A stretch of 64,000 nucleotides of DNA from Agromyces atrinae (lineage in GTDB: Bacteria > Actinomycetota > Actinomycetes > Actinomycetales > Microbacteriaceae). The stretch covers positions 2,790,001 to 2,854,000 of the forward strand of contig NZ_JACCBI010000001.1 in NCBI RefSeq assembly GCF_013407835.1, given 5' to 3'. Each line of letters begins with the position of its first letter. Within the stretch, counting starts at the first letter, position 1. A program made the position numbers and the translations under genes. The notes under the pieces were generated by a model. It was not told the origin of the DNA and searched no databases. It saw only the letters and a program-made list of their open reading frames with translations. Positions 1 to 8,174 of this stretch are shown here, one piece after another.

Positions 1-958
1 CGCCGCTCGCAACTTCGGCTTCGACGGGCTCGAAGAGCACGACGAGCGCTACCGGTGGGCCGAGGAGTACCTCGAAGTCGTCTACAAGCTCTGGGAGGGC
101 TCGTGGGACGACGACGCGCTCGTGAACGATCCGTCGCGATCCGTGTACGCCGACGCCCGCGGCATCCACCGCATCGACCACCACGGGCCGCGCTACGACG
201 TCGCCGGCCCCCATCTCTCCGCGCCGTCGCCTCAGCGCACACCGGTGATCTTCCAGGCAGGATCGTCGCCCGCGGGGCAGGCCTTCGCCTCACGTCATGC
301 CGAGGGGCAGTTCATCCTCACGTCGGGACTCGACAAGACGCGCGCGCTCATCGAGTCGACGCGTGCGCAGGTCGCGGCGACCGGGCGAGACCCGCACGAC
401 CTGTCGTTCTTCCTCGGTCAGTCGTTCGTCGTCGGCGGCACCGAGGAGGAGGCGAAGCGCAAGGAGGCCGAGCTCGATGAGTACCTCTCAAGCGACGGAT
501 TCCTGCTGCACTCCAATCTCGGCTTCGACCCGAAGACGGGCGAGGCGCTCGACCCCGATACGCCGCTCTCCCAGCTCTCGACCGGCACGAACGTCTCGCA
601 CCTGCAGTGGATGCGTGAACTCTCGCCCGACCCCGACCCGAAGGTGCGCGATCTGGCGACCCTGGCCGCGAAGCTCCGCGGGCGCGTCGTCGGCACGCCC
701 GAACAGATCGCGGACCGTCTCGAGGAGTGGCGGGATGCCGGTGTGACCGGCATCAACGTCATGAACTGGATCCTCCCCGACAGCTTCGAGGAGTTCGTCG
801 ACGACGTGATCCCCGTGCTGCAGGAGCGCGGCCTCGCTCAGCGCGAGTACGACGAGGGCACGCTGCGGCGGAAGCTCTTCGGTCATGATCAGCTTCCCGA
901 CGGTCACCCCGGGCGCGCGTGGCGCGGGGCGTTCCGCAGCGATGAGGACGGCGCGTGA
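1..958 (+). CDS. LLM-class flavin monooxygenase, NtaA/SnaA/DszA type (5' partial)
   Basis: The start lies before the window; the reading frame is open from base 2 and shows 318 residues of a protein that usually has about 440-480. The visible part begins at the NFG...ERY..AEEYLEV.YKLWEG block typical of the NtaA/SnaA/DszA group and continues with FQAGSSPAGQAFASRHAEG (about visible residues 84-102), a flavin-site segment of this group. Family knowledge: these enzymes use FMNH2 from a partner reductase plus O2 to oxygenate sulfones, aminopolycarboxylates or similar N/S compounds. The stop overlaps the next gene by four bases (GTGA), so the two are co-translated. The pairing with a DszC/SfnB-like protein supports an oxygenase role; the substrate cannot be read from the sequence. 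Confidence 0.9.
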   Translation, partial: AARNFGFDGLEEHDERYRWAEEYLEVVYKLWEGSWDDDALVNDPSRSVYADARGIHRIDHHGPRYDVAGPHLSAPSPQRTPVIFQAGSSPAGQAFASRHAEGQFILTSGLDKTRALIESTRAQVAATGRDPHDLSFFLGQSFVVGGTEEEAKRKEAELDEYLSSDGFLLHSNLGFDPKTGEALDPDTPLSQLSTGTNVSHLQWMRELSPDPDPKVRDLATLAAKLRGRVVGTPEQIADRLEEWRDAGVTGINVMNWILPDSFEEFVDDVIPVLQERGLAQREYDEGTLRRKLFGHDQLPDGHPGRAWRGAFRSDEDGA

Positions 959-2130
959 CTCTCGCCGCCGCCGACCGCGAGCGTTTCCTCGCGCTCTTCG
1001 CGACGATCGCCGAGGGGTCGGGTGCGCGTGACCGCGAGCGCACGCTGCTCACCGACGAGATCGCCGAGCTCGTCGCGGCCGGCTTCACCGCCGTGCGCGT
1101 ACCGCGCGAGTTCGGCGGCGGAGGGGCCACGCTGCCCGACGTGTTCGACCTGCTCATCGAGCTCGGAGCGGCCGACGCCAACCTGCCCCAGGCGCTCCGC
1201 GGGCACTTCGCTCTCGTCGAGCGCCTGCTCGTCGGCGACACCGCCCGCGATCACGAGTGGCTGCGACGTGTCGTCGACGGCGCGCTCGTCGGCAACTCGC
1301 AGGCCGAGAAGGGTGCGGCGACGGCGACCGACACGAGGCTCGAGCGCGACGGCGACGACTGGCGGCTCACGGGGCGGAAGTTCTACACGACGGGCACCCT
1401 CTACGGATCGTGGACCTGGACGGGTGCGGTCGATGCGACGGGCGAGAAGTACGGCGCGCTCGTCGCGACGGATGCCGCAGGCGTCATGGTGATCGATGAT
1501 TGGTCGGGCTTCGGGCAGAAGCTCACCGGCAGCGGCACGACGGTCTTCGACGACGTGCTCCTCGCGGCCGATCAGGTGTATCGCATCGATGAGGAGCCCG
1601 CGTGGTACCCCGTCGACTATCGGGTCTTCCTGCACCTCCTGCTGCAGGCGACGATGGCGGGCATCGGGATCGCGGCGCTCCGCGACACGATCGCCTTCGT
1701 GAGGGCCCGCTCGCGGGCATTCGGAGTACCCGGCGAGAGCAGCCCGCGCGAGGATCCGCGCGTGCAGACGGTGATCGGCGAGCTCTCGAGCCGTGTCTCC
1801 TCGGTCGTCGCGCTCGTCCGCGACGTGGCACGCGACTACGCCGACGTGCGCGACCGGGAGCACGCGACGCCGGAGGAACGCGAGGCCGACTACGTGCGAC
1901 TGCAGGTGCGCCAGTTCGAGGCGCAGCAGATCGCCGTCTCCGACATCCTGAAGGTCACGACCGAGCTCTTCGAGGTCGGCGGTGCGTCGGCCGTGCTCTC
2001 CGAGAGCGGGCTCGACCGGCACTGGCGCAACGCCCGCACGATCGCCTCGCACAACCCGGCGATCTTTCGGAAGGCCGCGATCGGCGACTATCTGCTGAAC
2101 GGCACGGTTCCCGAGCGCTCCTTCCGCTAG
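955..2130 (+). CDS. Acyl-CoA dehydrogenase-fold flavin monooxygenase, SfnB/DszC type
   Basis: A 391-residue protein with the acyl-CoA dehydrogenase fold. The N-terminal helical part has the VPREFGGGGATLPD motif (about 48-61), the middle domain has QAEKGAA and LTGRKFYTTG (about 113-146), and the C-terminal helices have VGGASAV and LDRHWRNARTIASHNP. These are hallmarks of SfnB/DszC/NtaA-associated oxygenases that use reduced flavin and O2 rather than acyl-CoA. The GTG start overlaps the upstream LLM gene stop (GTGA), so this is one operon. The pair resembles dimethylsulfone or dibenzothiophene monooxygenase partners. That is family inference; a nitrogen heterocycle is equally possible. The long palindrome at 2178-2240 probably ends the transcript. 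Confidence 0.85.
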   Translation: MTLAAADRERFLALFATIAEGSGARDRERTLLTDEIAELVAAGFTAVRVPREFGGGGATLPDVFDLLIELGAADANLPQALRGHFALVERLLVGDTARDHEWLRRVVDGALVGNSQAEKGAATATDTRLERDGDDWRLTGRKFYTTGTLYGSWTWTGAVDATGEKYGALVATDAAGVMVIDDWSGFGQKLTGSGTTVFDDVLLAADQVYRIDEEPAWYPVDYRVFLHLLLQATMAGIGIAALRDTIAFVRARSRAFGVPGESSPREDPRVQTVIGELSSRVSSVVALVRDVARDYADVRDREHATPEEREADYVRLQVRQFEAQQIAVSDILKVTTELFEVGGASAVLSESGLDRHWRNARTIASHNPAIFRKAAIGDYLLNGTVPERSFR

Positions 2131-2177
2131 CGCCGCGCCCGCCTCCGTCCCTGGCCCGGCCCCGCCCCCGTTTCCCC

Positions 2178-2240
2178 CGTCTCGGCGTCACGAATGTGCT
2201 GCTCGGCGACGTCGAACAGCACATTCGTGACGCCGAGACG
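2178..2240. repeat. Long palindrome, GTCTCGGCGTCACGA family, copy 1
   Basis: Left arm 2178-2205, 7-base loop 2206-2212 and right arm 2213-2240 form a 28-pair stem with a single C/A mismatch (2202 against 2216). The outer arm GTCTCGGCGTCACGA recurs at 36392, 52493 and 56592. It lies 48 bases after the stop of the 955-2130 gene and has no T-tract. It most likely acts as a transcription terminator or RNA-stabilising hairpin; it may instead be a dispersed palindromic repeat. Confidence 0.9.
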
Positions 2241-2296
2241 GCAGGAGGGGGCGGGGAGGGGAGGCGGTTGCGCGGTTGTCAGGGTGGTGTGAGGAT

Positions 2297-2360
2297 TTAA
2301 TAGCAAATGTAAATCCAGAGACAGTCTCAGTTTGTTAAAACATGGTTGTAACATATTGAG
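2297..2360 (+). promoter_or_regulatory. AT-rich control region with TGTAACATATTGAG motif
   Basis: A sharply AT-rich stretch before the 2417 start. TGTAACATATTGAG (2347-2360) matches TGTAACAATTTGAG at 10829-10842 in 12 of 14 bases. TAGCAAATGTAAAT at 2301-2314 is a looser copy of the TTAGCAAG-NN-TGTAAC motif seen at 10819 and 14075. TAACAT at 2349-2354 fits an actinobacterial -10 (TANNNT) with an upstream TG, giving a leader of about 56 bases. No good -35 is visible, which suggests an activator. It drives the SnoaL-like and first peptide importer genes. Confidence 0.6.
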
Positions 2361-2416
2361 ACTTTTCATGTGACGTTCAGTCGGTAGTGTTCCACACAAC
2401 GCAGTGAGGAGGCCTG

Positions 2417-2827
2417 ATGGCCGAGGTAGATCAGTCGACGACGGATGCCGCATGGATTCGTCAAGCCGTCTACGACATGTACGACGCGTACATGGAGTCC
2501 GACCGCGAGCGGGCCAACAGCTACATCGCCGACGACGTCACCCTCTGGGACACCGAGCACGAGCCTCTCGTCTACGGCCTCTCCGGTCTCAACGACCTGC
2601 GCGACAGCCGACCGGCGGGGAGCGTCGCCTCCGTCGCCGGTGTCGACGTCACGACCGATCCGGTCGTCGACGTCTGGGGCGACATCGCCCTCGCACGTCA
2701 CACGTTCACCGTACGATTCGTCGATCCGGAGGCCCGCCCCGAGCGGGTGCGCAACACCGGTGTCTGGCAGCGCCGCGACGGTCGCTGGCTCATGGTGCAC
2801 AACCATGAGGACGTCCTGCCCGAGTAG
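2417..2827 (+). CDS. SnoaL-like / DUF4440 NTF2-fold protein
   Basis: A 136-residue cytoplasmic protein of the NTF2-like superfamily. It starts with a helix, then has the family pattern in which SYIADDVTLWD (about 35-45) begins the cone-shaped sheet, and it ends with VWQRRDGRWLMVHNHED (about 116-132), typical of DUF4440/SnoaL_3. Such proteins are small-molecule isomerases, hydrolases or binding proteins; no catalytic role can be assigned here. The start has AGTGAGGAGG at 2403-2412. It is the first gene after the AT-rich promoter region and lies 54 bases before the binding-protein gene of a peptide-type importer, so it probably handles the imported compound or its first product. Confidence 0.8.
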   Translation: MAEVDQSTTDAAWIRQAVYDMYDAYMESDRERANSYIADDVTLWDTEHEPLVYGLSGLNDLRDSRPAGSVASVAGVDVTTDPVVDVWGDIALARHTFTVRFVDPEARPERVRNTGVWQRRDGRWLMVHNHEDVLPE

Positions 2828-2881
2828 TACCCGCACCACCCACATCCCCCCGATACACAGCCCCGAGAAAGAGGATCCACC

Positions 2882-4465
2882 GTGAAGCGCTCTGCCAGGT
2901 TGGTCGGAGCGGCAGCAGTCACTGCCGCAGCCGCACTCGTCTTCAGCGCCTGTTCCGCTCCCGCGGACGACGCCGACGCCCCCGCCGTCGAATCCCTCGT
3001 CATCGACAAGTCGTTCGACCTCGTGACGGCCGATCCGGCCCGCATGTTCGAGACGACGGGCGGCATCGTCCTCCACGCCGTCTACGACAGCCTCCTCACC
3101 TTCGCCGACGGCAACGCCGAGGAGCCGCTCCCGAGCGTCGCCTCCGAATGGGAGGTGAACGCCGACGCGACCGAGTACACCTTCACCATCCGCGACGGCA
3201 TCACGTTCTCCGACGGCACGCCGCTCACCGCGGCCGACGTCGTCTACTCGCTCGACCGCGTCAAGAACATCCAGGGCAACGGCTCGTTCCTGCTCGACGG
3301 CCTCTCGGTCGCCTCGCCCGACGAGTCGACCGTCGTCATCACCTCCGAGACCCCGAACACGGCCGTGCCCGCGATCGTCACGAGCCCCACGCTCGGCATC
3401 GTCAACAGCGCTCTCGTGACCGAGAACGGCGGAACGGATGCCGAGGGTGCAGCCGACTCCGACACGGCCGAGGCGTTCCTCAACGAGACGTCGGCCGGCA
3501 GCGGCCCGTACATGCTCGAGTCGTTCGACACGACGACCGAGACGGTGCTCGTCGCGAACCCCGAGTACTGGGGCGAGGCTCCCGTCTACGACCGCGTCGT
3601 GCTCCGCAACACGACGGCCGAGGCCCAGCTCATGGACATCCAGAGCGGAACGGCGCACGTCGCGCTCGACCTCGGCTCCGACCAGATCGCCGGACTCTCG
3701 GGCGACACGATCGTCAGCACGAGCTCGTCGCCGACGATCTTCTTCCTCTTCGCGAACGCCAACTCGGGTGTCTCCGAGATCACGTCGTCGCCCGACTTCC
3801 GCGAGGCCGTCAAGTACGGACTCGACTACGACGGCATCCTCGAGCTCGCCGGTGAGGGCGCCGAGCGCGCCTACGGCATCGTGCCCTCGTCCTACCTCGG
3901 AGCCCTCGGCGCCGACGGTGCGACCGAGCGCGACGTCGAGCGGGCGACCGCTGCGGCCGCGAAGCTCGGACCGAACCCGACGATCAACCTCGAGTACGCG
4001 AGCGACTTCTCGAGCAACGGCCTCAGCATGGGACCGTTCGCCGAGCGCATCGCCGCCCAGCTCGCCGAGGTCGGCATCACGGTGAACCTCACGCCCGGCC
4101 CCATCGCCACGACGCTCGAGAGCTACCGCGCGGGCACCGAGCAGATGGGCCTCTGGCTCTGGAACCCGGACTACCCGGACTCCGCCGACTACCTCGCCTT
4201 CGGACCCGGCGAGATCGTCGGACTCCGCGCCGGCTGGGCCGCCGGTAGCGACCCCGAGCTCGAAGCGGTCATGGCCGAGGTCTCGACCGAGACCGACGCC
4301 GCCACGCGTGAAGAGCTCTACCAGGAGTTCCAGAAGCTCCACAACGAAGCGGGCGTCATCATCCCCCTCTTCCAGCCCGCGGCATCCGTCGTCTCGACCT
4401 CCGCGGTCGGCGAGGTGCTCTACGACCCGGTGTTCTCGCTCGACATCGCGGCCATCGGGCGCTGA
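2882..4465 (+). CDS. Oligopeptide-type ABC transporter substrate-binding lipoprotein (SBP family 5)
   Basis: A 527-residue lipoprotein: basic start, hydrophobic segment and FSAC lipobox with lipidated Cys at about residue 24. The family-5 core is clear: LPSVASEWEVN..EYTFTIRDGI.FSDGTPLTA.DVVYS (about 83-123), then a mid-protein Y.GEAPVYD block and a C-terminal region ending in IPLF. Family role: captures di/oligopeptides, nickel, opines or other small polar compounds outside the membrane and delivers them to the permease pair encoded next. GTG start with AGAGGA at 2869-2874. A 13-pair hairpin directly after the stop probably makes this gene more abundant than the permeases. Neighbouring oxygenase and hydrolase genes suggest a non-standard catabolic substrate. 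Confidence 0.92.
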   Translation: MKRSARLVGAAAVTAAAALVFSACSAPADDADAPAVESLVIDKSFDLVTADPARMFETTGGIVLHAVYDSLLTFADGNAEEPLPSVASEWEVNADATEYTFTIRDGITFSDGTPLTAADVVYSLDRVKNIQGNGSFLLDGLSVASPDESTVVITSETPNTAVPAIVTSPTLGIVNSALVTENGGTDAEGAADSDTAEAFLNETSAGSGPYMLESFDTTTETVLVANPEYWGEAPVYDRVVLRNTTAEAQLMDIQSGTAHVALDLGSDQIAGLSGDTIVSTSSSPTIFFLFANANSGVSEITSSPDFREAVKYGLDYDGILELAGEGAERAYGIVPSSYLGALGADGATERDVERATAAAAKLGPNPTINLEYASDFSSNGLSMGPFAERIAAQLAEVGITVNLTPGPIATTLESYRAGTEQMGLWLWNPDYPDSADYLAFGPGEIVGLRAGWAAGSDPELEAVMAEVSTETDAATREELYQEFQKLHNEAGVIIPLFQPAASVVSTSAVGEVLYDPVFSLDIAAIGR

Positions 4466-4477
4466 TCCACGACAGTC

Positions 4478-4506
4478 GCTCCGGGGAGGGGTACCCTCCC
4501 CGGAGC
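4478..4506 (+). terminator. Hairpin between binding-protein and permease genes
   Basis: GCTCCGGGGAGGG, loop GTA, CCCTCCCCGGAGC: a perfect 13-pair stem 12 bases after the 2882-4465 stop, without a T-run. It is probably a partial terminator or 3' stabiliser that lets the binding protein exceed the membrane parts. A similar hairpin follows the binding-protein gene at 40111-41262. Confidence 0.8.
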
Positions 4507-4560
4507 GGCACTTCGCTTCCGCAGAACCCCGCCCGACCGACCCGACAGAGAGGATGACGC

Positions 4561-5574
4561 GTGGCACTGTTCATCGCCAAGCGCCTCGGCGCCGCGCTCC
4601 TCCTCGTCATCGGCACGGTGCTCGTGGCGTTCCTGCTCACCGCGGTGCTGCCGGGCGACGCCGCGACGGCCCGTCTCGGCGAGCGTGCCGCGGCCGACCC
4701 CGCGATCGTCGCCGCGATGCGCGAGAGCATGGGGCTCGACCGGCCGCTCTACGAGCAGTTCGCCATCTACCTCGGCAACCTCTTCCAGGGCGACCTCGGT
4801 CAGTCGGTGCAGACGTCGCGCGCGGTGCTGACCGACCTGCAGCTCTTCGGCCCCGCGTCGGCGGAGCTCGCGCTCACGGCGACGATCATCGCGGTCGTCG
4901 TCGGCGGCGGTCTCGGTATCATCGCGGCCCTCCGCGCCAACCGCCCCATCGACAACGTGCTGCGCGCGGTGAGCCTCGGCGGCGTCTCGGTGCCGATCTT
5001 CTGGCTCGCGCTCATCGCGACGGCGATCTTCTCGACGCAGTTGCGGTGGTTCCCCTCGTCGGGCCGCCTCGACGCGGGAGCGATACCGCCGCCGCGCGTC
5101 ACCGGTTTTTACACGATCGACTCGCTCCTCGCGGGCAACCTCCCACTCTTCGCCGAAGCGGTCGGGCACCTGATCCTCCCCGCGATCGTGCTCTCGGCCC
5201 CCATGGTGGGCCTCCTCATGCGCTTCACGCGGGCGTCGGTGCTCGACGTGCTCGGGCAGGAGTACATCCGCGCCGCCGAGGCGAAGGGCCTGAGCGGCCC
5301 GTCGGTCGTCTTCGGTCACGTGCTGCGCGGCGCCCTCGTGCCCGTCATCACCGTCGTGGGCACGGCCTTCGCGTCGCTCCTCGCCGGCACGGTGCTCGTC
5401 GAGCAGATCTTCGCGTGGCCGGGCATCGGTTCGTACGCGTATCGCGCGGCGTCGACGCTCGACCTCTCGGCGATCGTGGGCGTGACGATCTTCGTCGCCC
5501 TCATCTACATCCTCGTGAACCTCGCCACCGACATCCTGTACGGAATCATCGACCCGAGGATCCGACGCGCATGA
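4561..5574 (+). CDS. Peptide-type ABC permease, DppB-like
   Basis: A 337-residue inner-membrane permease. TM1 is at about 8-30 (RLGAALLLVIGTVLVAFLLT) and is followed by the DppB periplasmic motif LYEQFAIYLGNLFQGDLGQS (about 61-80). Five more hydrophobic segments follow, with the cytoplasmic EAA loop EYIRAAEAKGL (about 235-245) that docks on the ATPase. It pairs with the DppC-like protein encoded next (four-base overlap at 5571). GTG start with AGAGGA a few bases upstream. It forms the importer 2882-8136 with one binding protein and two ATPases. Length and topology are normal for the family; the substrate is unknown. Confidence 0.93.
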   Translation: MALFIAKRLGAALLLVIGTVLVAFLLTAVLPGDAATARLGERAAADPAIVAAMRESMGLDRPLYEQFAIYLGNLFQGDLGQSVQTSRAVLTDLQLFGPASAELALTATIIAVVVGGGLGIIAALRANRPIDNVLRAVSLGGVSVPIFWLALIATAIFSTQLRWFPSSGRLDAGAIPPPRVTGFYTIDSLLAGNLPLFAEAVGHLILPAIVLSAPMVGLLMRFTRASVLDVLGQEYIRAAEAKGLSGPSVVFGHVLRGALVPVITVVGTAFASLLAGTVLVEQIFAWPGIGSYAYRAASTLDLSAIVGVTIFVALIYILVNLATDILYGIIDPRIRRA

Positions 5575-6485
5575 ACACCACCGAGAAGGCCCTCGACACG
5601 GTCGATCCGATCAGCGCGGCCGACGGTCGGCGATGGATGCCGCGGTGGAGGCTCCCCGCCGCGTGGCGTCGCCCGCTCGCCGTCGTCGGCATCATCATCA
5701 TCGCCTTCTGGGCGTTCGTCATCGTCTTCGCGCCGCTCCTCGCGCCGTACGATCCGCTCGCGCAGGACTCGGCGCGGTTCCTGCCGCCGTCGCTCGCCCA
5801 TCCGTTCGGTACGGACGGCGTCGGCCGCGACGTGCTCTCACGCGTCATCTACGGCGCGCAGATCTCGATTCCCATCGCGGTCATGCTCGTCGTGCTTTCG
5901 CTCATCGTCGGCGCGACCGTCGGGGCGATCGCCGGCTACTTCGGCGGCGTCGTCGACGCCGTGCTCATGCGCATCGTCGACCTCTTCTTCGCCTTCCCCG
6001 CGATCATCCTCGCGATGGCCGTGTCGGCGGCCCTCGGCCCGTCGCTCGTGAACGCCGTGCTCGCGATCGTCGTCGTGTCGTGGCCGGCGTACGCGCGCGT
6101 CACGAGATCGCTCGTGCTCGGCCTCCGCGACGCGAACTTCATCGCCGCGTCGCGCCTTATCGGTGCCTCGTCGGCGCGCACGCTCGGGCGTGACATCGCG
6201 CCCAACATCCTCGGCCCGATCGCGGTCATCTCGACGCTCGAACTCGGCAACGCGATCCTCCTGCTCAGCGGCCTCAGCTACCTCGGACTCGGCGCCGTGC
6301 CGCCGACGCCGGAGTGGGGCGCCATGGTCTCGGAGGGCTCGCGCGTGTTCTACAACTACTGGGTCGCGCTCTTCCCGGGTCTCGCGATCCTGAGCGTCGT
6401 GCTCGCCTTCAACTTCATCGGCGACTCGCTGCGCGACGCCCTCGACCCGCGCACCTCGCGTGCCGTGCAGGCGATGGAGCTCTGA
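5571..6485 (+). CDS. Peptide-type ABC permease, DppC-like
   Basis: A 304-residue inner-membrane permease starting at an ATG that overlaps the DppB-like stop (ATGA). A 30-residue cytoplasmic N-tail precedes TM1 (VVGIIIIAFWAFVIVFAPLL). The DppC signature HPFGTDGVGRDVLSRVIYGA lies at about 78-97, before the transport domain, and the EAA loop is NFIAASRLIGASS (about 189-201). YLGLGAVPP.PEWGAM and the C-terminal NFIGDSLRDALDPR are also family hallmarks. It heterodimerises with the preceding permease. The stop and next start overlap as TGATG, so translation is coupled to the ATPase gene. Confidence 0.93.
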   Translation: MNTTEKALDTVDPISAADGRRWMPRWRLPAAWRRPLAVVGIIIIAFWAFVIVFAPLLAPYDPLAQDSARFLPPSLAHPFGTDGVGRDVLSRVIYGAQISIPIAVMLVVLSLIVGATVGAIAGYFGGVVDAVLMRIVDLFFAFPAIILAMAVSAALGPSLVNAVLAIVVVSWPAYARVTRSLVLGLRDANFIAASRLIGASSARTLGRDIAPNILGPIAVISTLELGNAILLLSGLSYLGLGAVPPTPEWGAMVSEGSRVFYNYWVALFPGLAILSVVLAFNFIGDSLRDALDPRTSRAVQAMEL

Positions 6486-7267
6486 TGACGAACCTCCTCG
6501 ACATCCGTGACCTGCGTCTCGCTCTCGGCGGGCGCAACCTCGTCGACGGCGTCGACATCACCGTCGCCCCGGGCGAGGTCGTCGGCCTCGCGGGTGAGAG
6601 CGGCAGCGGCAAGACGCTCTCGGCCCTCACCGCGCTCGGCTTCGTGCCGAGCGGCGCGACGGCGACGGGCGAGGTGCTCTTCGACGGGCGGAACGTGCTC
6701 GACCTCTCGTCCCGCGACCTGCGCGCGCTCCGCGGCGACCGCGTCGCCGTCGTCTTCCAGGACCCGATGACGGCGCTGCACCCCATGCTCACGATCGAAC
6801 GCCAGCTCACCGAACACCAGCGCGTGCACCGGTCGCTCACCAAGAAGCAGGCCAAGGAACGCGCGATCGAACTGCTCGACCGCGTGCGCATCCCCGACCC
6901 GCACCTCGCGATCCGCTCGTACCCGCACCGGTTCTCGGGCGGCATGCGTCAGCGCATCGCGATCGCCTCGGCCCTCGCGTGCGAGCCCGAGCTGCTCATC
7001 GCCGACGAGGTCACGACGGCCCTCGACGTGACGGTGCAGGCCGGCATCCTCCGCCTCCTCGACGGTCTGCGCACCGAACTCGGCATGGCGATGCTCTTCA
7101 TCACCCACGACCTCGCCGTCATGAACGTCGTCTCCGACCGGCTCTACGTCATGAAGACGGGCAAGGTCGTCGAGTCGGGCGCGACGCGCGACGTGCTCGC
7201 CGACCCGCAGCACGAGTACACGCGCTCGCTCGTCGACGCGCTGCCCGATACGGAGGTCTCGGCATGA
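6485..7267 (+). CDS. Peptide-type ABC ATPase, DppD-like
   Basis: A 260-residue cytoplasmic ATPase: Walker A GESGSGKT at 37-44, Q-loop VVFQDPMTALHP, signature FSGGMRQR, Walker B LLIADEVTTALD and H-loop FITHDLAV. Walker B ends in DEV rather than the usual DEP, a mild variation. The protein stops shortly after the H-loop region and lacks the C-terminal cysteine-containing extension of standard DppD/OppD. It works with the DppF-like ATPase encoded at 7264 (overlap ATGA) to power the DppBC-like pore. Confidence 0.92.
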   Translation: MTNLLDIRDLRLALGGRNLVDGVDITVAPGEVVGLAGESGSGKTLSALTALGFVPSGATATGEVLFDGRNVLDLSSRDLRALRGDRVAVVFQDPMTALHPMLTIERQLTEHQRVHRSLTKKQAKERAIELLDRVRIPDPHLAIRSYPHRFSGGMRQRIAIASALACEPELLIADEVTTALDVTVQAGILRLLDGLRTELGMAMLFITHDLAVMNVVSDRLYVMKTGKVVESGATRDVLADPQHEYTRSLVDALPDTEVSA

Positions 7268-8136
7268 ATCCGCTCGAGGTCGAGGACGCCGTGGTCGAGT
7301 ACCGCGTGCCCGGAAAGCCGAGCGTGCGCGCCGTCGCGGGCGTCTCGCTCACGGTCGCCGCGGGCGAGGTCGTCGGCCTCGTCGGCGAATCGGGCTGCGG
7401 AAAGTCGTCGCTCGGCCGTGCGATCGTCGGTCTCAACCCGCTCGACTCGGGCCGCGTGCTCATCGACGGCCGCCCGATCTCGCCGCTCGGTCGCCGCGCA
7501 CGCCCCGTCGCCGATCGCGCCGTGCAGATGGTCTTCCAGGACCCGTACTCCTCGCTCAACCCGCGCCGTCGGGTGGGGCGTCAGATCCAGGACGCGATCG
7601 CCGGTCGCGGCGGGGCGGCGCGCGTCGCCGAACTGCTCGAATCGGTCGGCCTGCCGGCATCGGCCGCCGCGCGCTTCCCGCACCAGTTCTCGGGCGGCCA
7701 GCGCCAGCGCATCGCGATCGCGCGGGCCCTCGCGTCGGAGCCGCGCGTCATCGTCGCCGACGAACCCGTCTCGGCGCTCGACGCCTCGACGCGCCTGCAG
7801 GTCGCCGGCCTCCTCTCGGAGACGGCGACGGCCCAGGGCGTCGCGCTGCTCATGATCTCGCACGACCTCTCGGGCCTCCGCGTCATCGCCGATCGCATCG
7901 CCGTCATGTACTTCGGTCGCATCGTCGAGGTCGGCCCGACCGACGCCGTGTGGTCGAACCCGCGGCATCCCTACACGCGCGCGCTCATCGGTGCGATCCC
8001 GCGGCTCGGCCGCGACGCGCAGATGCCCGCCGAGCCGCCGCGGCGCGAAACGGTCGTCGTGGGCGACGACGACGCACGGCTCGTCGAGTGCGGCCCCGGC
8101 CACGTCGTGGCCGCCGAGGCGCTCGTCGCGTCCTGA
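7264..8136 (+). CDS. Peptide-type ABC ATPase, DppF-like
   Basis: A 290-residue cytoplasmic ATPase: Walker A GESGCGKS (41-48), Q-loop MVFQDPYSSLNPRR typical of DppF/OppF, signature FSGGQRQRIAIARAL, Walker B VIVADEPVSALD, and H-loop MISHDLSG. It overlaps the DppD-like gene by four bases and is the last component of this importer. The C-terminal tail (RETVVVGDDDARLVECGPGH) is a short remnant of the usual oligopeptide extension. A 38-base gap with a small ACGCGT palindrome separates it from the amidohydrolase gene, so read-through of the operon is likely. Confidence 0.92.
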   Translation: MNPLEVEDAVVEYRVPGKPSVRAVAGVSLTVAAGEVVGLVGESGCGKSSLGRAIVGLNPLDSGRVLIDGRPISPLGRRARPVADRAVQMVFQDPYSSLNPRRRVGRQIQDAIAGRGGAARVAELLESVGLPASAAARFPHQFSGGQRQRIAIARALASEPRVIVADEPVSALDASTRLQVAGLLSETATAQGVALLMISHDLSGLRVIADRIAVMYFGRIVEVGPTDAVWSNPRHPYTRALIGAIPRLGRDAQMPAEPPRRETVVVGDDDARLVECGPGHVVAAEALVAS

Positions 8137-8174
8137 CGCGTCAGAGAGACAGAACCACAACGAGAGGGGCGCGA

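Noticed and set aside
2366..4567. Long open frame on the minus strand (over 700 codons) opposite the first binding-protein gene
   Set aside because: Composition is Arg/Asp/Glu/Val-rich with no domain; it mirrors the real gene and is a high-GC artefact.
8137..8174. ACGCGT palindrome after the DppF-like gene as terminator
   Set aside because: Only six bases, too short to form a stable hairpin.
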